From Promicromonospora sukumoe 327MFSha3.1 (lineage in GTDB: Bacteria; Actinomycetota; Actinomycetes; Actinomycetales; Cellulomonadaceae): a stretch of DNA of 64,000 nt. The DNA lies in assembly GCF_000385135.1 (NCBI RefSeq), contig NZ_ARQM01000010.1, positions 434,001-498,000 of the forward strand. The letters are read 5' to 3'. Below, piece by piece: positions 15,724-24,559 of the stretch (its first letter is position 1; every line of letters begins with the position of its first letter). Under the pieces are notes generated by a model. The model was not told where the DNA came from, ran no database searches, and saw nothing but the letters and a program-made list of their open reading frames with translations. Both the position numbers and the translations under genes were made by a program.

Positions 15724-16590
15724 TCAGGCCGCCGACAGGCGGGCGACCTCGTCGGCGGTGAGCGTCAGCTCGCTCGCCTGGGCCGAGTCGGTGATGCTCT
15801 CCGGGCGCGACGCCCCGGGGATCGGCACCACGACGGGCGCGAGCGCGAGCTCCCACGCCAGCGTCACGCGGAACGGCGAGACGCCGTGCGCGTCGGCGAT
15901 CTCCTGGAACGCCGAGTACTCGGCGCCGAGCTCGCCCGAGCGGGCCAGCGAGATGCCGCCCAGCGGGCTCCAGGGCAGGAACGCGATCCCCAGCTCGGCG
16001 CACAGCTCGAGCTCCGGCAGCGAGGAGCGGAAGCGCGGCGAGAACTGGTTCTGCACGGACACCAGGCGCCCGCCGAGGATGTCGTTGGCCTCGCGGATCT
16101 GGTCCGGGTTCGCGTTCGAGATGCCCGCGAGCTCGATGACGCCCTCGTCGAGCAGGTCGCGGATCGCGCCCACGGAGTCGCCGTAGGGCACGTTCGGGTC
16201 CGGGCGGTGGAACTGGTACAGGCCGATGGCGTCGACGCCGAGCCGCTTGGCCGAGGCCTTCACGGCCTCCTTGAGGTACTCGGGCCGGCCGTCCTTGGTC
16301 CAGGACCCGTCCCCGGGGCGCAGGTGGCCGCCCTTGGTGGCGACCAGGACGCCGGAGGTGTCGGCGCCGTAGGTGCGGAGGGCCTCGGCGATGAGCTCCT
16401 CGTTGTGCCCCACCTCGTCGGCGAACTGGTGGTAGGCGTCCGCGGTGTCGATCAGGGTGACGCCGGCGTCGAGGGCGGCGTGGATCGTGGCGATCGAGCG
16501 CTCGCGGTCGGGCCGGCCCTCGATCGACATCGGCATGCCGCCGAGGCCGATCGCGGAGACGGAACGGCCGCCGATGGAACGGAGCTGCAT
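15724..16590 (-). CDS. Aldo/keto reductase
   Basis: A 288-residue member of the aldo/keto reductase superfamily, only distantly similar to the one downstream. It shows LIDTADAYHQF with catalytic Asp and Tyr, Lys in VATKGG, His in YQFHRPD, and an NADP-binding PIPGASRPE motif near the C-terminus. The start at 16590 fits the conserved first strand (RSIGGRSVSAIGLGGMPM). It is divergent from a LysR gene, and I see a possible minus-strand promoter, TTGGAC at 16655-16650 and TAGTCT at 16630-16625 with a 19-base spacer. Confidence 0.88.
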   Translation of the reverse strand: MQLRSIGGRSVSAIGLGGMPMSIEGRPDRERSIATIHAALDAGVTLIDTADAYHQFADEVGHNEELIAEALRTYGADTSGVLVATKGGHLRPGDGSWTKDGRPEYLKEAVKASAKRLGVDAIGLYQFHRPDPNVPYGDSVGAIRDLLDEGVIELAGISNANPDQIREANDILGGRLVSVQNQFSPRFRSSLPELELCAELGIAFLPWSPLGGISLARSGELGAEYSAFQEIADAHGVSPFRVTLAWELALAPVVVPIPGASRPESITDSAQASELTLTADEVARLSAA

Positions 16591-16675
16591 GTTTTCTCCT
16601 CGTGTCGCAACGGGTTCGGACCAGAGACTAGGAAGCGATAACCTAGAAGTCCAACAACTCCTCATCATCATTCCC

Positions 16676-16690
16676 AGAACTGGTATTTCT
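16676..16690. promoter_or_regulatory. Possible LysR binding dyad
   Basis: AGAA-N7-TTCT, a 15-base dyad with the T-N11-A spacing typical of LysR boxes, ends two bases before the LysR ATG. It lies in the 102-base divergent region with the aldo/keto reductases. Autoregulation is the simplest reading. Confidence 0.35.
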
Positions 16691-16692
16691 TA

Positions 16693-17577
16693 ATGGAACT
16701 GCGTCAGATGGAATACCTCGTGGCGCTGGCGGACGAACGCCAGTTCACGAGGGCCGCCGAGCTCACCGGCGTCTCCCAGTCCGGGCTGTCCGCCGCCATC
16801 CGTAACCTCGAGGTCGAGCTGGGCACCAAGCTGTTCACCAGGACCACCCGCCGGGTCGAGCCCACCGAGGCGGGCCTGGCGCTGCTGCCTTTCGCCCGGT
16901 CCATGCTCTCCTCCGCGACGGAAGCTCGCGATGCGGTGGTCCAGGTCTCGCGCGAGCTCGCGGGTACGCTGCGGGTCGGCGCGGAGCAGTGCCTCGGCCT
17001 CGTCGACGTCGCCACGCTGCTGGAACGCTTCCACCGGCGCTACCCGCGCGTGGAGATCGCGTTCACGCAGGCGGGCTCGCACGAGCTCCTGGCCGGGGTG
17101 CGCGACGGCGACCTCGACGCCGCGTTCGTCGCCACGGCCGACCACGTGGGCGTGCTGCCGCGCGTGGTCCTGGGCGAGGAGCCGGTGGTGTTCCTCTGCC
17201 CGCCCGAGCACCCGCTGGCCGCCCGCGCGGCCGTGGACCGGGCCGACCTGGGCGGGGACAGCTTCATCGACTTCCACCCGTCCTGGGCGATCCGCCAGCT
17301 CAACGACGACGCGTTCGCGGCGCGGGGCGTGCGCCGCCGGGTCCGGTTCACGGTCAACGACGTGCACACGCTGCTGGACCTGGTCGACCGCGGGCTGGGC
17401 GTCGCCGTCGTGCCGCGGCACGTGGCGGCCAAGCCGCAGGCCGCCCGCCTGGTCGCCGTCCCGGTCGCGGCGGACGGCGCCGCGGACTGGGTGGTCTCGA
17501 TGGTCACCACCCCGGACCGCGCGGACAGCCCGGCCCCGCACCTGGCGGAGCTCCTGCAGGACGCGCCCACATGCTGA
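16693..17577 (+). CDS. LysR-family transcriptional regulator
   Basis: A 294-residue LysR protein. The N-terminal winged helix (MELRQMEYLVALADERQFTR, AAELTGVSQSGLSAAIRNLE) is followed by the helical linker and a periplasmic-binding-protein-like co-inducer domain from about residue 90 (GTLRVGAEQCLGLVDVATLL). It is divergent from two aldo/keto reductases and probably activates them when an inducer binds. The gene ends 30 bases before a long bidirectional hairpin. Confidence 0.92.
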   Translation: MELRQMEYLVALADERQFTRAAELTGVSQSGLSAAIRNLEVELGTKLFTRTTRRVEPTEAGLALLPFARSMLSSATEARDAVVQVSRELAGTLRVGAEQCLGLVDVATLLERFHRRYPRVEIAFTQAGSHELLAGVRDGDLDAAFVATADHVGVLPRVVLGEEPVVFLCPPEHPLAARAAVDRADLGGDSFIDFHPSWAIRQLNDDAFAARGVRRRVRFTVNDVHTLLDLVDRGLGVAVVPRHVAAKPQAARLVAVPVAADGAADWVVSMVTTPDRADSPAPHLAELLQDAPTC

Positions 17578-17606
17578 CCCCACGCGGCCGGCCGGGGCCG
17601 GGAGCG

Positions 17607-17662
17607 CGAACGTAGGGTCGGTCGGCTTCTCAGCGCTGGAGAGCCGACCAACCCTACGTTCG
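17607..17662. terminator. Long hairpin between convergent genes
   Basis: A stem of about 23 bp with one mismatch and one bulge: CGAACGTAGGGT pairs with ACCCTACGTTCG and GGTCGGCT with AGCCGACC, closed by a small loop around 17633-17640. It lies between the stops of lysR (+) and the GH27 gene (-) and can serve both. No T-run. Confidence 0.7.
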
Positions 17663-17667
17663 GCGGC

Positions 17668-19776
17668 TCAGGCGCAGGTGAGGTTCAGCGACAGCCAGTC
17701 GGCGCGGTCGTTGTAGCCGCCGTCGGACGCGTCGCCCACCTCGAGGGTCAGGTCGCGGACTCCTGCGACGTCCAGGTCGAACGGCACCTCGGTGCCGCGC
17801 TCGACGGTCCCGCTCGACCAGACCACGTCCCCGTCGCCGACGACGGCGAACGTCGCCGTGCCGCCCTCCGGGCCGACCGTGCCGACGGCGTCGTCGATGC
17901 CGACGCTCCCGGCCAGCGAGGTGCACGCGGCGCCGAGGTAGTAGCGCACCCGGGACGGGCTGGCGACGCCGAGCCCGGTCTCGTGCACCGTGCCCGCCAC
18001 CGTGAGCGGCGAGCCGCCGCCCACGCTCTGGTCCACCGTCGGCGTCAGCCAGCCGCTGGTCGCGCTCACCCAGGGGTGCCGGGACAGCACGACGTCGCTG
18101 CCCGACGGCGCCCCGGGCGCGATCGTCACGCGCGACGGCGGCGTCGCGAGGTGCCCGGAGCCGGACGAGACCGACGCGGCGACGTCGTACCCGCCGGTCC
18201 CGGCGCCCGGCGTGACGGACACCGCGAACGTGACCGTGGCCGAACCGCCCGGCCGCACCACCCTGGGCGCGGGCCCGGCGGCGCGGGCCGACCAGCCCTC
18301 CGGGAGCGTGAGCGCGACGCGCGGCGCGCGCACGGCCGTGCCGCCGTCGTTGTGCAGCGTGACCTGCGTGGTCAGCCGGTCCCCGGCCGCGGCCACCAGG
18401 TCCGTGGTGGGCGCGACGGCGTCGGCCCCGACGGCCGTGAACGCGGGCGGCGCGGCGACCAGCCGTGGAGCCCCGTGCGCCCGGGACGGCGTGACCCGCA
18501 GCAGGGCGGCGCCGTGCGCCGGGACCGCGGCGCGCACCGTGCCCGACGACTGCGTCCGAGCGTCCGTCCACGTGTCCAGCACCTCGAACGAGCGGCCGCG
18601 CAGGCCCAGGTCGCGGGCGGTGGTGGCGACCTCGGCGGCCCGGTCGCCGCGGTTCAGCAGCGCGACGGCGACCGAGCCGTCGGCCAGCGGCTTGGCCCAG
18701 GTCTCCGTGGTGCCCGCGGCGCCGACCCGGGTGCCCTGGACGCCGAGCGGATCCTGGTCGATGGCGAGCACGTCCTCGTCGAGCAGGATGTCCATCGACT
18801 CCTGGCTCAGGGTGCGCGGGTCGCTGGAGATGACCAGCGGCGCCGCCGCGACGGTCCACAGCGACATCTGGGTGCGGAATTCCTCGGTGGTCATGCCGAG
18901 CTCCGGCCCCAGGTAGTCGGGGTCGCTGAACCGCCCCGGGCCCGCGACCTCCGGGTGCCGCGCGTTCGCGTCGAAGTTGCGCAGCACGTCCTTGAACTGG
19001 ATCTGCCCCACGAAGCCGACGTCGGTGTAGGTGCGCCAGGACTCCGCGATGTCGGGGGCGTAGGTCCACGACCAGGTGGACTGCTGCTCCTCCGGGTAGT
19101 CGCCCCAGTCCGGCGAGGTCACGGGGTTGCAGAGGTTGAAGATCATCGGCCGGCCGGAGCTGTTGTCGCGCAGGGCCTCCGCGAACGCGGTGAACGCCTC
19201 CTGCGGGTCCAGGTCTGCGGTGATGCCGCACAGGAAGTCGACCTTGACGGCGTCGTAGCCCCACTCCGCGAAGGTGTCGGCGTCGGTCTGGTAGTGGCCG
19301 CCGCTGCCCAGGCCGCACGTGCCCGGGATGTACGGCCCGGCGTCGGTGTAGATGCCGGCGCGCAGGCCGCGGTCGTGGATCTCGTCGGCCAGAGCGGCCA
19401 TGCCGTCGGGGAACCGCTCGGCGTCGCCCTGCAGCAGGCCGTCGTCACCGCGCGGGACGTCGGCCTGCCAGCCGCCGTCGAGCCACACGATGTCGTAGCC
19501 GGCGTCCGCGAGGCCCGACGAGACCAGGAAGTCGGCCACGTCCAGGACCTCGTCGGCGGTGAAGTCGCCGCCCAGGCCGTAGTACGTGTTCCAGCCCTGG
19601 TAGGGCGTGGGGCTGGGACCGGACGCGGGGGCGGCGTCGGACGGCGCGGGTCGGGCGGCGGGCGCGGCGGGCGCTGCGGGTGCGGCCGAGGCGGTGTCCG
19701 CCAGCCCTGTCGCGGCCAGGGCGGTGGTGAGCAGGGCGGCGCTGGCTCGCGCCGCCCAGGTTCGTACGGTGAACAT
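17668..19776 (-). CDS. Secreted GH27 alpha-galactosidase with NPCBM/CBM51 domain
   Basis: An extracellular alpha-galactosidase of 702 residues. It has a signal peptide (about residues 1-31, ending ASA), a GH27 (beta/alpha)8 domain from about 57 to 420 with GWNTYY, WLDGGWQ, the nucleophile Asp180 in YDAVKVDFLCG, and a beta-sandwich. An NEW3-type domain (TTQVTLHNDGGTAVRAPRV...) and a C-terminal NPCBM/CBM51 carbohydrate-binding domain follow. It releases alpha-galactose from galactosides or galactomannan side chains. AGGAGA lies just before the ATG. A 17-bp motif at 19897-19881 is shared with the DUF5107 promoter, tying it to the AraC regulon. Confidence 0.93.
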   Translation of the reverse strand: MFTVRTWAARASAALLTTALAATGLADTASAAPAAPAAPAARPAPSDAAPASGPSPTPYQGWNTYYGLGGDFTADEVLDVADFLVSSGLADAGYDIVWLDGGWQADVPRGDDGLLQGDAERFPDGMAALADEIHDRGLRAGIYTDAGPYIPGTCGLGSGGHYQTDADTFAEWGYDAVKVDFLCGITADLDPQEAFTAFAEALRDNSSGRPMIFNLCNPVTSPDWGDYPEEQQSTWSWTYAPDIAESWRTYTDVGFVGQIQFKDVLRNFDANARHPEVAGPGRFSDPDYLGPELGMTTEEFRTQMSLWTVAAAPLVISSDPRTLSQESMDILLDEDVLAIDQDPLGVQGTRVGAAGTTETWAKPLADGSVAVALLNRGDRAAEVATTARDLGLRGRSFEVLDTWTDARTQSSGTVRAAVPAHGAALLRVTPSRAHGAPRLVAAPPAFTAVGADAVAPTTDLVAAAGDRLTTQVTLHNDGGTAVRAPRVALTLPEGWSARAAGPAPRVVRPGGSATVTFAVSVTPGAGTGGYDVAASVSSGSGHLATPPSRVTIAPGAPSGSDVVLSRHPWVSATSGWLTPTVDQSVGGGSPLTVAGTVHETGLGVASPSRVRYYLGAACTSLAGSVGIDDAVGTVGPEGGTATFAVVGDGDVVWSSGTVERGTEVPFDLDVAGVRDLTLEVGDASDGGYNDRADWLSLNLTCA

Positions 19777-19880
19777 GGGTCTCCTGACGTCGTCGTCGGC
19801 TCGGCACGAGGCCGAGGGAGGGAACCCGCCCAGCAAACCGCGCGCTCACACCTCGGCGGAATGCAGAGGACGACGCACCC

Positions 19881-19897
19881 GCCTGGACGATCCGACG
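19881..19897 (-). promoter_or_regulatory. Shared 17-bp motif, copy A (upstream of GH27 gene)
   Basis: Read on the minus strand this is CGTCGGATCGTCCAGGC, identical in all 17 bases and in the same orientation relative to its gene as copy B at 20987-21003. It is 104 bases before the GH27 start. The intervening AraC gene makes an AraC-type operator the natural explanation. Confidence 0.6.
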
Positions 19898-19925
19898 CGG
19901 GGGAGCCTCCGGAAGCCCGCCGAGC

Positions 19926-19987
19926 GGTCGGCAGAATGTCAGGTAGTCGGTAGTCCGAGCTGCCGACCACCTGACATCCTGCCGACC
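19926..19987. terminator. Long imperfect hairpin after the AraC gene
   Basis: Arms 19926-19953 and 19960-19987 pair over 28 positions with three wobble or mismatched pairs around a six-base loop. It lies 60 bases downstream of the AraC stop on the minus strand and upstream of the GH27 promoter motif. It is likely the terminator that isolates the GH27 gene from araC transcription. Confidence 0.6.
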
Positions 19988-20047
19988 ACTCGCCCCAGCC
20001 CCGCGCCCACCAGCCCGCCGCCAGCCCCAGCCGGCGCCCCCGCGCGC

Positions 20048-20977
20048 TCAGCGGTCGTGGAGGCCGTTGCGGAAGTCCGTCGGGCTGCACGAGTGGACGC
20101 TGCGGAACTGGCGCGAGAAGTAGAACGGGTCGGGGTAACCGACCGACCGCGCGATGTCGGCCACGGGCAGCTCCGTGGTGATGAGCAGCTCGCACGCCCG
20201 CGCCATCCGCAGCCGCTTGACGTACTCGACGACGCCGCCGCCGGTCGCCGCCCGGAACCGGGCCGAGAAGTGCGACGTGCTCAGCCCGAACCGCCGGGCG
20301 AGCGCCGCCACCTCGACCACGGCGTCGAGGTGCGTGCGCAGGTACTCCTGCGCGGCGCGCACGGGCTCGCCCCGCACCGGGCTGCCCGCGGCGGCGTCCG
20401 CCCCGAGCTGGGCGAGCACCGACCAGGCGGCACCCGCGCAGCGCAGCAGGCTGGGGTAGGTCTCGTCGGTTTCCAGGGCGTCGACCACGCGTTCGAGGTC
20501 GGCGACCACGCGCACCAGGTCGTGCACCTCGACGACGGCGACGTCGTCCGGGCCGGCGTGCCGGGCCAGGTCGCGCTCGAACTCGCCCGCGTCCTCACCC
20601 CGGGCGTGCATCCACCAGATCGTCCATGGGTCGTCGTCGTCCGCCCAGTACTCGTGCGGCACGCCCGCGGGGATCACGAGCGCCTGAGCAGCGCCGATAC
20701 GATGCAGGCCGCCGGGCGTGCGGCACCAGCCGCGCCCCGCCGACGACACGATGACGATGGTGCCCACGGCGCCCCGCGCACGGACCCGGCCGTGGTTGGT
20801 CGCGTGCGGAAAGTAGCCCGCGTCGGTGACCAGCAGGCGCGAGGTGGGGCCCGCCTGCGACGTCGCGCGGACCACGGTGGTCGGCAGCACCCGCAGGCGC
20901 TGTCCGGGGAAGCCGTCACGGATGCGCACCCCTGGAGGGTAGACCCGGCGGGCCGCCCGCGTCAGCCGCCGGCGCAC
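20048..20977 (-). CDS. AraC-family regulator of the alpha-galactoside locus
   Basis: A 309-residue AraC/XylS regulator: N-terminal cupin-type sugar-binding domain (VTDAGYFPHATNHGRVR, LVIPAGVPHEYWADDDD, WTIWWMHARG) and C-terminal double helix-turn-helix (VVEVAALARRFGLSTSHFSA and LPVADIARSVGYPDPFYFSR). The frame opens at GTG 20977; a second GTG at 20929 gives a start nearer the domain and could be the true one. It sits between the GH27 gene and the divergent DUF5107/ABC/GH36 operon. The 17-bp motif found upstream of both, at similar orientation, is its probable operator. Confidence 0.9.
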   Translation of the reverse strand: MRRRLTRAARRVYPPGVRIRDGFPGQRLRVLPTTVVRATSQAGPTSRLLVTDAGYFPHATNHGRVRARGAVGTIVIVSSAGRGWCRTPGGLHRIGAAQALVIPAGVPHEYWADDDDPWTIWWMHARGEDAGEFERDLARHAGPDDVAVVEVHDLVRVVADLERVVDALETDETYPSLLRCAGAAWSVLAQLGADAAAGSPVRGEPVRAAQEYLRTHLDAVVEVAALARRFGLSTSHFSARFRAATGGGVVEYVKRLRMARACELLITTELPVADIARSVGYPDPFYFSRQFRSVHSCSPTDFRNGLHDR

Positions 20978-20986
20978 CCGGTGAAT

Positions 20987-21003
20987 CGTCGGATCGTCCA
21001 GGC
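20987..21003 (+). promoter_or_regulatory. Shared 17-bp motif, copy B (upstream of DUF5107 operon)
   Basis: CGTCGGATCGTCCAGGC, 56 bases before the DUF5107 gene start and 9 bases upstream of the AraC start. It matches copy A upstream of the GH27 gene over all 17 bases. In this place it could serve both activation of the operon and autoregulation of araC. Confidence 0.6.
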
Positions 21004-21059
21004 AGTTAAGTCGATACGTCGCTTCCCGGGGCGCCCCCGGGGTTCGTAGCGTCGGTCAC

Positions 21060-24000
21060 ATGCTCGATGTGGAGTCCGTGCTCGAACTGCCCGACCGGCC
21101 CGGCGACCTGGCCGGCCGGGCCGCAGCCGCCTGGGAGGCGCCGCTCAACCTGACCACCTATGCGCCCCTGCCGCCCGACCGGTTCCCGGCGTACCTGGAC
21201 CGGCGGGTGTACCAGGGGTCGTCCGGCCGCGTGTACCCGCTGCCGTTCCACCACCAGATCGCCGACGAGCCCCACCAGCGGGCCTGGCGTGCGGTGCACC
21301 TGGAGAACGAGTGGCTGCGCGTGGTCGTGCTGCCGGAGCTCGGCGGGCGCATCCACGTGGCTCGGGAGCGCGGCAGCGGCCGCGACCTGTTCTGGACCAA
21401 CCCGGTGATCAAGCCCGCCCTCGTGGGGCTGGCGGGGCCGTGGGTGGCCGGCGGCGTGGAGCTCAACTGGCCGCAGCACCACCGCCCCGCCACCTACCTC
21501 CCGGTGGACGTCGAGATCGAGGAGGAGCCCGACGGCGCCGTCGTCGTCTGGTGCTCCGACCACGACCCGTTCACGCGGATGAAGGGCATGCACGGCGTGC
21601 GCCTGCGGCCCGACAGCGCCGTCCTGGAGCTGACCGTGCGGCTGTACAACCGCAGCGAGCTGCCGCAGTCGTTCCTCTGGTGGGCCAACGTGGCCGCCAA
21701 GGTCGACGACGACTACCAGTCGTTCTTCCCGCACGACGTGACCTACGTGGCCGACCACGCCCGGCGCGCGATCACCGCCTTCCCGCACGCCGACCGCCCC
21801 TACTACGGCGTCGACTACCCGGCGCTCGCGAGCAGCGGCGGCGACCGCCTCGACTGGTACCGCAACATCCCGGTGCCGACGTCGTACATGTGCCTGGGCA
21901 GCGACGAGGAGTTCTTCGGCGGGTACGACCACGCGTCGGGGCTCGGGTTCGTGCACGTGGCGGACCGCGCCATCTCGCCGGGCAAGAAGCAGTGGACCTG
22001 GGGCAACGCCCCGTTCGGGCACGCCTGGGACGCCAACCTGGCCGACGACGGCTCGCACTACGTCGAGCTCATGGCCGGGGTGTTCACCGACAACCAGCCC
22101 GACTTCGCCTACCTCGCCCCCGGCGAGACCAAGGTGTTCTCCCAGTACTGGTACCCCGTGCGCGACGTCGGCCCGGTGGACCGGGCCACGCTGGAGGCCG
22201 CGGTGCGGCTGGAGCGGTCGGGTTCGGGTGGAGGCGTTGACGACGGCTCGGGGACGACGGCGCGGATCGGCGTCGTCGTGCCGCGGCCCCTGGACGATCT
22301 GACGGTCACGCTGTCGGCGGACGGCGCGGTGCTGGCCACCGACGTCGTCGACGTCGACCCGACCCGCCCGGCCCTGCTGGAGCACGAGGTCCCGGCTGGG
22401 ACGGGCCCGCTCACGGTGACGGTCACCCACGGCGACCGAACCCTCGTGGCCTGGACCGAGACCCCCACGGGAGCCGTGCCCGAGCCCGACCCCGCCGAGG
22501 AGCCACCCGCCCCCGACGAGGTCGGCACCGTCGAGGAGCTGGCGCTGATCGCCGCGCACCTGGACCTGTACCGGCACGCCACGCGCGCCCCCGAGCCGTA
22601 CTGGCACGAGGCGCTGCGCCGCGACCCGGGGCACGTGGACAGCCTGGTGGGCCTCGGCCGCCGCGCCTACGTGGCGGGCGACCCCGAGCGGGCCCGCGAC
22701 CACCTGGAGCGCGCCGTCGAGCGGCTGACCCGGCTGCACCGCAGCCCCCGCGACACGACGGCGCTGTACCTGCTGGGCCTGGTGCGCGAGCAGCTCGGCG
22801 ACGACGCGGGTGCCTACGACGCATACGCGCAGGCCGCGTGGTCGCGGGCCTGGCGTGCCCCCGCCGGCTACCGGATGGCGCGCCTCGACGCGCGCGCCGG
22901 CCGTCACGAGCGCGCGCTGGCCCGGCTCGACGACGTCCGCCGCACCGAGCCCGACCACCTCCAGGCGCTCGCGCTGGCCGTGGTGTGCCACGGGCGCCTG
23001 CGGCAGCACGCGGCGGCGACGTCGGCGCTGGCGGCGGCCCGCGCGCTCGACCCGCTCGACGCCTGGCTGCGCCACCTGGACGGGCAGCCCGCCAGCGGCG
23101 ACGCCCAGACCCTGCTCGACGTCGCGATCGAGCTCGCGGGGGTGGGGGAGCACGAGACCGCCCTGGCCTGCCTCGACGAGGCCGAGGCCCGCGAGGACCA
23201 CCGGCCCGCCGGGCAGACCGCCGCGCGCCCGCTGCTCGCCTACCACCGCGCCCACGTGCTGGCGCTGGCCGGCCGCGCGGACGACGCCGCCGCGGAGCGG
23301 GCCCGGGCCCGCGGCCTCGACGCCACGTGGTGCTTCCCCGGCCGGCTCGCCGACGCCGCCGTGCTGAGTGCGGCGGCCGACGCCGACCCGGACGACGCCC
23401 GCGCGCGGTCGCTCCTGGGCCACTGGACCTACGCCGCCGGCCGCCGGGCCGACGCCCTGGCGCTGTGGCGGTCCGCCGTCGCCCTGGACCCGGCCGACGC
23501 CGTGGCCTGGCGCAACATCGGCGTGGCCGCCGTCAACCACGAGCGGGACCTGGGGGCGGCTGGCGAGGCCTACGGGCGCGCGCTCGCGGCGGCGCCCGGC
23601 GACGCTCGGCTCCGGTACGAGAGCGACCAGCTCGCGGCGCTGACGGGGGAGACCCCGGCGGCGCGGCTCGCGAAGCTGCCGGCCGGCGCCCTCGATCGCG
23701 ACGACCTCGCCGTCGAGGCCCTGCACCTCATGGTCACCGAGGGCCGCGCGGAGGAGGCCCTGACGATCCTCGGCGGACGCCGCCTGCACCCGTGGGAGGG
23801 CGGCGAGGGCCAGGCGCTCCTGGCCTGGGACCGCGCGCACACCCACCGCGCGCTGGACGCGCTCGCGGACGGCCGGCCCGACGACGCCGTCGCCCACGTG
23901 CGCGCGGCGCTGACCCCGCCGTCGAACCTGGGCGAGGCCCGCCACCCGCTGGCCAGCACCGCGAACCTGCACCTGCTCCTGGGCGACGCCCTGGCGGCCG

Positions 24001-24482
24001 CCGCCGCCGGGACAGGCGACGCCACCGACGCCTGGCGCACCGCCGCCGCCCAGCGCGGCGACTTCGTCGAGATGAGCACGCAGGAGCACGGCGAGCAGAC
24101 GTTCTGGACGGTCCTCGCGCTGCGCCGCACCGGCGACGCCGGCGCCGCGGACGAGCTGACGGCGGCGCTGCGCGCCTACCGCGACCGGTACGCCGTCGAG
24201 GTGCCGCGGGTCGACTACTTCGCGACGTCGCTGCCCGACCTGCTGCTGTTCGAGGAGGACCCGCTGCGCGTGCGCGACCGGCGCGTGCTGTTCCTCGACG
24301 CCCAGCTCGCGCTGCTGGCCGACGACACCGCGACGGCCGACGCGCTGCTGCGCCGGCCGGAGCTGTTGGCGTCGCGGCACGCGGCCGACCTGCGGCACGC
24401 CGTCGCCCGCCGGGGCGAGGCGCTGCTGCACGGGACTGCCGCCGTCGTCGGGGAGGCTGTGCACCAGGCCCCGGGAATCTGA
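21060..24482 (+). CDS. DUF5107 protein with C-terminal TPR repeats, 1140 residues
   Basis: A large cytoplasmic protein without signal peptide. Residues 1-380 look like DUF5107, a beta-sandwich resembling galactose-mutarotase/GH-like domains (VVVLPELGGRIHVAR, GVELNWPQHHR, WWANVAAKVDDDYQSFFPHD, SPGKKQWTWGNAPFGHAWDA). A linker rich in Pro/Glu at about 470-490 leads to roughly 600 residues of TPR-type helical repeats (for example ARDHLERAVERL, ALALWRSAVALDPADAVAWR). Relatives are often encoded beside sugar ABC importers. It may be an intracellular glycosidase or sugar-binding scaffold; I cannot decide. First gene downstream of the AraC divergent promoter; no ribosome-binding site seen. Confidence 0.85.
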   Translation: MLDVESVLELPDRPGDLAGRAAAAWEAPLNLTTYAPLPPDRFPAYLDRRVYQGSSGRVYPLPFHHQIADEPHQRAWRAVHLENEWLRVVVLPELGGRIHVARERGSGRDLFWTNPVIKPALVGLAGPWVAGGVELNWPQHHRPATYLPVDVEIEEEPDGAVVVWCSDHDPFTRMKGMHGVRLRPDSAVLELTVRLYNRSELPQSFLWWANVAAKVDDDYQSFFPHDVTYVADHARRAITAFPHADRPYYGVDYPALASSGGDRLDWYRNIPVPTSYMCLGSDEEFFGGYDHASGLGFVHVADRAISPGKKQWTWGNAPFGHAWDANLADDGSHYVELMAGVFTDNQPDFAYLAPGETKVFSQYWYPVRDVGPVDRATLEAAVRLERSGSGGGVDDGSGTTARIGVVVPRPLDDLTVTLSADGAVLATDVVDVDPTRPALLEHEVPAGTGPLTVTVTHGDRTLVAWTETPTGAVPEPDPAEEPPAPDEVGTVEELALIAAHLDLYRHATRAPEPYWHEALRRDPGHVDSLVGLGRRAYVAGDPERARDHLERAVERLTRLHRSPRDTTALYLLGLVREQLGDDAGAYDAYAQAAWSRAWRAPAGYRMARLDARAGRHERALARLDDVRRTEPDHLQALALAVVCHGRLRQHAAATSALAAARALDPLDAWLRHLDGQPASGDAQTLLDVAIELAGVGEHETALACLDEAEAREDHRPAGQTAARPLLAYHRAHVLALAGRADDAAAERARARGLDATWCFPGRLADAAVLSAAADADPDDARARSLLGHWTYAAGRRADALALWRSAVALDPADAVAWRNIGVAAVNHERDLGAAGEAYGRALAAAPGDARLRYESDQLAALTGETPAARLAKLPAGALDRDDLAVEALHLMVTEGRAEEALTILGGRRLHPWEGGEGQALLAWDRAHTHRALDALADGRPDDAVAHVRAALTPPSNLGEARHPLASTANLHLLLGDALAAAAAGTGDATDAWRTAAAQRGDFVEMSTQEHGEQTFWTVLALRRTGDAGAADELTAALRAYRDRYAVEVPRVDYFATSLPDLLLFEEDPLRVRDRRVLFLDAQLALLADDTATADALLRRPELLASRHAADLRHAVARRGEALLHGTAAVVGEAVHQAPGI

Positions 24483-24507
24483 CGGGCGCGGACCTACCCG
24501 CGCCCGT
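24482..24507 (+). terminator. Hairpin after the DUF5107 gene
   Basis: A perfect 10-bp stem, ACGGGCGCGG with CCGCGCCCGT, around a six-base loop, starts on the DUF5107 stop codon. It lies 53 bases before the solute-binding protein gene. It may act as an attenuator or a processing/stability stem that sets a different expression level for the transport genes, rather than a full stop. Confidence 0.45.
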
Positions 24508-24559
24508 GATCTGAGAGGTACCAGGTGCGCCAACGAGGGCGCACGAAGGAGGAACGAAG

